Source: an uncultured Chitinophagaceae bacterium
Lineage (GTDB): Bacteria > Bacteroidota > Bacteroidia > Chitinophagales > Chitinophagaceae
Direction of reading: 5' to 3'
NCBI GenBank assembly: GCA_937919945.1
Contig: CALESY010000090.1
Coordinates: 1-8,554 of the forward strand
Length of the DNA stretch: 8,554 nt
Within the stretch, counting starts at the first letter, position 1, and each line of letters starts with the position of its first letter. Both the position numbers and the translations under genes were made by a program. The notes beneath the pieces are model-generated. The model made no database searches, was not told the DNA's origin, and saw only the letters and a list, made by a program, of their open reading frames with translations. Positions 6,062 through 8,554 of this stretch are shown here, one piece after another.

Positions 6062-6103
6062 CAAAACAGAAAGGCTACAATCTTACTTGTAGCCTTTGTT
6101 TTG
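6062..6103. terminator. Bulged hairpin, probable bidirectional terminator
   Basis: An 11-bp perfect stem (aaaggctacaa 6070-6080 with ttgtagccttt 6087-6097) closes a 6-nt loop. It is extended by 6 more pairs (caaaac 6062-6067 with gttttg 6098-6103) beyond a 2-nt bulge at 6068-6069. The outer arm supplies T-rich DNA after the stem on the plus strand (gttttg) and on the minus strand (ctgttttg). It lies 16 nt past the stop of the T9SS gene (minus) and about 140 nt past the DUF2520 stop (plus), so it can serve both convergent units. It is also just upstream of the small minus-strand ORF. Confidence 0.75.
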
Positions 6104-6118
6104 AATATCATCGAATTT

Positions 6119-6859
6119 TTATCTAACCATAAGTCGCCCTCTCAGTGTTTCATTTTCATAACGCACTTCATAATTATAAACTCCTTTAGGCAGATTAGCA
6201 ACATCAATTTGCAGGTTTGTTTCTCCTATCGTACAACTTTGAGATTGTTGTAATACCTGTTTCCCCAACATATCATATAATGCTACAGAAACCATCGAAG
6301 TTTTTTGCATATTTATTTTAACATAAGCTTTATCTATAGCAGGATTAGGGAATACCTTTATTTCATTATCAGTATTGGCAATACTTGTAATATTCGTTGG
6401 TTCTTGATACACAATGATGTTGGCACAACCACCATTATTCGTTAAAATAGTATCTACAATTGTATCTGCAGCATTATATGGTATAAACCTGGCACAGAAG
6501 TTAACTGCACCAGTATCCCATCCGCTGAAAAGTGTAAAAGAGAAACCTACCAAAACGGTATCTCCGGGTACTATTTCTGCGCCTGTGTATGGCAAGTAAG
6601 GCTTTGACGGACCACCGCCAATACTAAACAAAATAGGACTTCCATCAAATTCCAAAACAAATTGTGCGGTGTCAGTGCCCCTGAATGTATCTACTCCGTT
6701 ATTAATAACTTGTAGAACAATATTAAAAGATTCATCTACAACTACAGTATCATTATTTAACGGGCTTGATAAAGTAGCGTGCAGGTCGGCATAACGTTTT
6801 GCATGAGCAGTGTTAAACAAGAACACCGATAATAAAATAAGTATAGGTAACTTTTTCAT
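6119..6859 (-). CDS. Secreted protein with T9SS type A C-terminal sorting domain
   Basis: A 246-residue exported protein. It has a Sec signal peptide MKKLPILILLSVFLFNTAHA (1-20). Residues about 25-150 look like one Ig-like / CARDB-like beta-sandwich (LSSPLNNDTVVVDESFNIVL, then VINNGVDTF), with C122 and C145 as a possible disulfide. From about 166 comes a T9SS C-terminal domain: KVFPNPAIDKAYVKIN (168-183), VALYDMLGKQVL (192-203), and NLPKGVYNYEV (222-232), ending RGRLMVR. This type of tail directs passage through the outer membrane by the gliding/PorSS machinery, and is often cleaved and swapped for a surface anchor. The cargo domain is small and has no catalytic motif, so an adhesive or structural role is only a guess. 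The start codon abuts an inverted repeat. It stands apart from the next gene upstream by 94 nt. Confidence 0.85.
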   Translation of the reverse strand: MKKLPILILLSVFLFNTAHAKRYADLHATLSSPLNNDTVVVDESFNIVLQVINNGVDTFRGTDTAQFVLEFDGSPILFSIGGGPSKPYLPYTGAEIVPGDTVLVGFSFTLFSGWDTGAVNFCARFIPYNAADTIVDTILTNNGGCANIIVYQEPTNITSIANTDNEIKVFPNPAIDKAYVKINMQKTSMVSVALYDMLGKQVLQQSQSCTIGETNLQIDVANLPKGVYNYEVRYENETLRGRLMVR

Positions 6860-6906
6860 AAGGATAATTTTACATCAAGGTAATTAAAACCATAGCAATT
6901 ATCCTT
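6860..6906 (-). repeat. 10-bp inverted repeat at the T9SS gene start
   Basis: AAGGATAATT (6860-6869) and its exact complement AATTATCCTT (6897-6906) flank 27 nt. On the minus-strand mRNA the second arm ends directly at the ATG of the T9SS gene. It could act as a paired operator site or as a leader stem controlling translation; the sequence does not say which. Nothing else of note lies in the rest of the 94-nt gap up to 6953. Confidence 0.5.
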
Positions 6907-6953
6907 TCTCAAAAAATCCTTTAACATTATTTTAGAGATGCTGTAAATACCAT

Positions 6954-7313
6954 TTATTTCGTTTCAAAATTGCCCGATAATTTAAAGAGGTCTGCTGTAT
7001 CGTTTTTAAAAGACGCATTTACATTCAAATCCTTCCCTTCTTGTTTCCAACTAATGTTAATGACTGGTTGTACATCGGGCGTTATCAGTTGAAGAAATTT
7101 TACTTGCCCTGCATTTCTTAACCAAAGATTTTTATCTACTTGTTGCTCCAGCAATTCTTTTACCATTTGCATCATACATACACCTGGCACTACCGGCTGG
7201 CTTGGAAAGTGTCCTTTAAAAATATCGTGTTGTGTATTGAAAGCTATTTTGCATGAAAAACTGTTAGGCTCTCTCAACATATACTCTATACTGTAAAAAT
7301 CATTCATTAACAT
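6954..7313 (-). CDS. FabZ-like hotdog 3-hydroxyacyl-ACP dehydratase homologue
   Basis: A 119-residue single hotdog domain related to FabZ, which dehydrates 3-hydroxyacyl-ACP. The core motif is HDIFKGHFPSQPVVPGVCMM (29-48), with the GHFP catalytic histidine at H35, followed by QMVKELLE. The strand motif VKFLQLITPDVQP (71-83) parallels KFRRPVVPGDQL of FabZ. At the place of the FabZ catalytic Glu (14 residues after the GHFP His) there is Gln (Q49), so classical dehydration chemistry is doubtful. From memory, similar proteins with MLxNDFY starts and PVVPGVCM occur in Bacteroidota flexirubin/aryl-polyene clusters. Translation could start at ATG 7313 or at ATG 7307; both overlap the 3' end of the lipoprotein gene (stop at 7302-7300), implying translational coupling. 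It is the last gene of the LolA-lipoprotein-dehydratase run. Confidence 0.8.
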   Translation of the reverse strand: MLMNDFYSIEYMLREPNSFSCKIAFNTQHDIFKGHFPSQPVVPGVCMMQMVKELLEQQVDKNLWLRNAGQVKFLQLITPDVQPVINISWKQEGKDLNVNASFKNDTADLFKLSGNFETK

Positions 7314-7953
7314 GGTCAGTCATTTTATGTAAGCCAATTGTAAAGTTTGCTTTATGATGCCTGAAAAGAACGCTATCCGGCATTGCCTTATTGCTGTGTT
7401 TTCCTTTCAGTTCTATCGTTGTTACCTTTTTTCTTTTGCCTGCATTTTCTATTCTTACCAATTGTCCTTTGTCTTCAATGTAATAAGCCACACCATCCCC
7501 TAAACTAAAACAGTAATAGATGGCTGTACCCCTATTCATTTTATATATTTTTTTTTTTTTTTTTTCCAACTCATTCATTATCAATAAATTGAAATCTTTT
7601 TTCAATGTCTTGATAATTGCAGGTTTGTCCAATTGCGGGATGACACTGTTAACTTTGAATTCACCCTCTTTGTTCCACTCAAAATCAAAGAAGCTAAAGC
7701 CCATCTCATTCTGGAATATAGCATGTACCGTGCCATTTTTCATTTCCTTAAAGAAAAGGATGCCTGAGAGGTGGAACTTTTTTAACAAAAAACGTCCGTT
7801 TACAACACATCTGTACACTTCTTTCTGAAATGAAGGTTTGTAAACCATGGCTGTTTTATCTTTATAGGGCAGTTGTTTCAAGCCCTTGTAAGGGTTGGCG
7901 CATGAGGCTGCAAGTATTAACAACACACTACTTAGCTTTAAATAAAACCTCAT
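7300..7953 (-). CDS. Putative lipoprotein of unknown function with an A18 tract
   Basis: A 217-residue lipoprotein. The start chosen is ATG 7953, because MRFYLKLSSVLLILAASC gives a proper type II signal with lipobox LAASC (lipidated C18); longer starts at 7965 and 8010 would add a hydrophilic leader before it. The ATG lies 26 nt inside the LolA gene and the stop overlaps the FabZ-like gene, so all three are coupled. The body has alternating beta-type segments (VYRCVVNGRFLLKKFHLSGI; MGFSFFDFEWNKEGEFKV), compatible with a LolA/LolB-like or other lipid-binding beta fold, but no family is assigned. Minus-strand positions 7565-7548 are 18 consecutive A, encoding Glu-Lys5-Ile (K131-K135). A one-base slip either way meets a stop within four codons. 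Later residues, such as YCFSLGDGVAYYIEDKGQLV, look normal, so the frame with 18 A is the functional one. Confidence 0.75.
   Translation of the reverse strand: MRFYLKLSSVLLILAASCANPYKGLKQLPYKDKTAMVYKPSFQKEVYRCVVNGRFLLKKFHLSGILFFKEMKNGTVHAIFQNEMGFSFFDFEWNKEGEFKVNSVIPQLDKPAIIKTLKKDFNLLIMNELEKKKKKIYKMNRGTAIYYCFSLGDGVAYYIEDKGQLVRIENAGKRKKVTTIELKGKHSNKAMPDSVLFRHHKANFTIGLHKMTDHVNE
7548..7565 (-). repeat. A18 homopolymer within the lipoprotein gene
   Basis: The plus strand has 18 consecutive T, read as A18 on the coding strand. The in-frame reading is GAA, five AAA, ATA. With 19 A the frame goes AAT ATA TAA; with 17 A it goes TAT ATA AAA TGA. Either change removes the last 82 residues. By far the longest homopolymer in the window. 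Confidence 0.95.
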
Positions 7954-8554
7954 CGAGCGGGGCATTGTGTTTGGTATTGGTGAAATGCATATCTGTATAA
8001 TCCCCGCCAAGCTCTGTCATACTAAGCCTTTCAACATCCATTGTTTTCTTGTTCATGTACACATCTATCTGCTTGAACATTTTCTTCATAGCGTCTGTTG
8101 CAGGCTGCATTGATAAAATGTAACCGTTATTACTTTCGTATGCTATTACATTAAAGTCTTTATTCTGAAAAACAGCACCACTCATACAGTCAACCATTAT
8201 GCGGTTGACAGATTGCATAGCTTTGCTATTCTTAGTATTTATCTTGCTAGTTTTCTGTTCATCTTTTACCATTATCTGGTTACCATTCATAACCAGCAGG
8301 TAAGTAAAGGGGTTGGTGTATTCTATCCTTACTTTGTTTTCTTTCTTATAATAAAACCTGCCTTTCGATTTTATCTTTTCTTCGAGCAGTGCCATATTCT
8401 TCACTTGTATAAAATCGCTGGTGATGGTTTGAATACGCGTGTTATTGGCATTAATAGCTTGTTGTAAGGCAGCAGTATTCTTCACCAAGCTATACCCTTT
8501 GGGTTGGGCGATAGCAGTAGTACTCAAAAAGAAAAAAACTATGGCAAAATATTT
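7928..8554 (-). CDS. LolA-like outer-membrane lipoprotein carrier, 5' end cut by window edge
   Basis: A partial coding region, 208 residues in the window. LolA-fold proteins are periplasmic carriers with an unclosed beta-barrel that holds acyl chains, in the standard pathway ferrying lipoproteins from inner to outer membrane. Here a signal peptide h-region KYFAIVFFFLSTTAIAQ runs to the right edge with cleavage probably after AIA, so the true start is a few codons beyond 8554; the TTG at 8527 lies inside the signal peptide and is not the start. The mature part shows LolA-like strands: GRFYYKKENKVRIEYTNPFT, then YLLVMNGNQIMVKDEQ, and MNKKTMDVERLSMTELGGDY. The stop at 7928-7930 lies inside the next gene (26-nt overlap). 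Its place beside a FabZ-like gene suggests a cluster-specific carrier for pigment lipids or cluster products rather than the housekeeping LolA. Confidence 0.85.
   Translation of the reverse strand, partial: KYFAIVFFFLSTTAIAQPKGYSLVKNTAALQQAINANNTRIQTITSDFIQVKNMALLEEKIKSKGRFYYKKENKVRIEYTNPFTYLLVMNGNQIMVKDEQKTSKINTKNSKAMQSVNRIMVDCMSGAVFQNKDFNVIAYESNNGYILSMQPATDAMKKMFKQIDVYMNKKTMDVERLSMTELGGDYTDMHFTNTKHNAPLDEVLFKAK

Noticed and set aside
5858..6253. 131-codon plus-strand open frame across the convergent gene ends
   Set aside because: It runs through the DUF2520 3' end, the terminator hairpin and the antisense of the T9SS sorting domain; its composition is not protein-like and the opposite-strand genes explain the DNA better.
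7520..7828. 102-codon plus-strand open frame opposite the lipoprotein gene
   Set aside because: It is the complement of the Lys-rich coding strand (the A18 tract read as Phe codons) and has no independent support.
7954..8010. Longer N-terminus for the lipoprotein (starts at 8010 or 7965)
   Set aside because: These put up to 19 mostly polar residues before a textbook lipoprotein signal and deepen the overlap with the LolA gene; ATG 7953 gives a normal signal length.
8525..8527. TTG as the start codon of the LolA-like gene
   Set aside because: The frame stays open upstream to the window edge and encodes the hydrophobic core of a signal peptide (KYFAIVFFF), so the gene begins outside the window.
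1..8554. CRISPR array, complete insertion sequence, integrase or defence system
   Set aside because: No regularly spaced repeats, no transposase or recombinase motifs, no long terminal inverted repeats, and no Cas, restriction or toxin-antitoxin signatures were seen on either strand.

Overview
The window looks like a chromosomal segment from a member of the phylum Bacteroidota, plausibly a Chitinophagaceae- or Sphingobacteriia-like lineage. The evidence is a secreted protein ending in a type IX secretion (T9SS) C-terminal sorting domain, matches to the Bacteroidota -7 promoter box (TAnnTTTG), little use of Shine-Dalgarno sites, AT-rich sequence, and a LolA / lipoprotein / FabZ-like gene trio typical of flexirubin or aryl-polyene clusters in this phylum. 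The exact taxon cannot be fixed by eye.

Layout. Positions 1-600 hold no intact gene, only what look like decayed coding remnants on the minus strand, including one 88-codon frame broken by a single in-frame stop. Next is a complete tRNA-Met(CAT) unit on the minus strand, with a perfect -7 box and an intrinsic terminator (602-738). A hotdog thioesterase (minus) and an FAH-family hydrolase (plus) diverge with only 11 bp between their start codons. The plus strand then carries a bestrophin-like channel, an SMR drug-efflux protein, a secreted protein of unknown function, and a tightly coupled set: uracil-DNA glycosylase (ung), 1-acylglycerol-3-phosphate acyltransferase (plsC) and a DUF2520 Rossmann protein. 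The last three are joined by 4-base ATGA overlaps.

At 5918-6103 the plus-strand block meets minus-strand genes tail to tail. A very small membrane-protein ORF (38 codons, minus) lies antisense to the DUF2520 3' flank, next to a bulged hairpin that could terminate transcription in both directions. From 6119 to the right edge everything is on the minus strand: a T9SS-exported protein, then three overlapping genes (LolA-like carrier, lipoprotein, FabZ-like hotdog protein). I read these three as the downstream end of a pigment-lipid (flexirubin/aryl-polyene type) biosynthesis cluster that continues past the window. The LolA gene is cut by the window edge.

Most of the genes are ordinary housekeeping or envelope genes. 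The points most worth a second look are the A18 homopolymer inside the lipoprotein gene, where either one-base slip gives immediate truncation; the loss of the FabZ catalytic Glu in the hotdog protein; the unannotated 38-aa membrane ORF; a 10-bp inverted repeat abutting the T9SS gene's start codon; and the gene-decay zone on the 3' side of tRNA-Met. I saw no convincing wholly new system.
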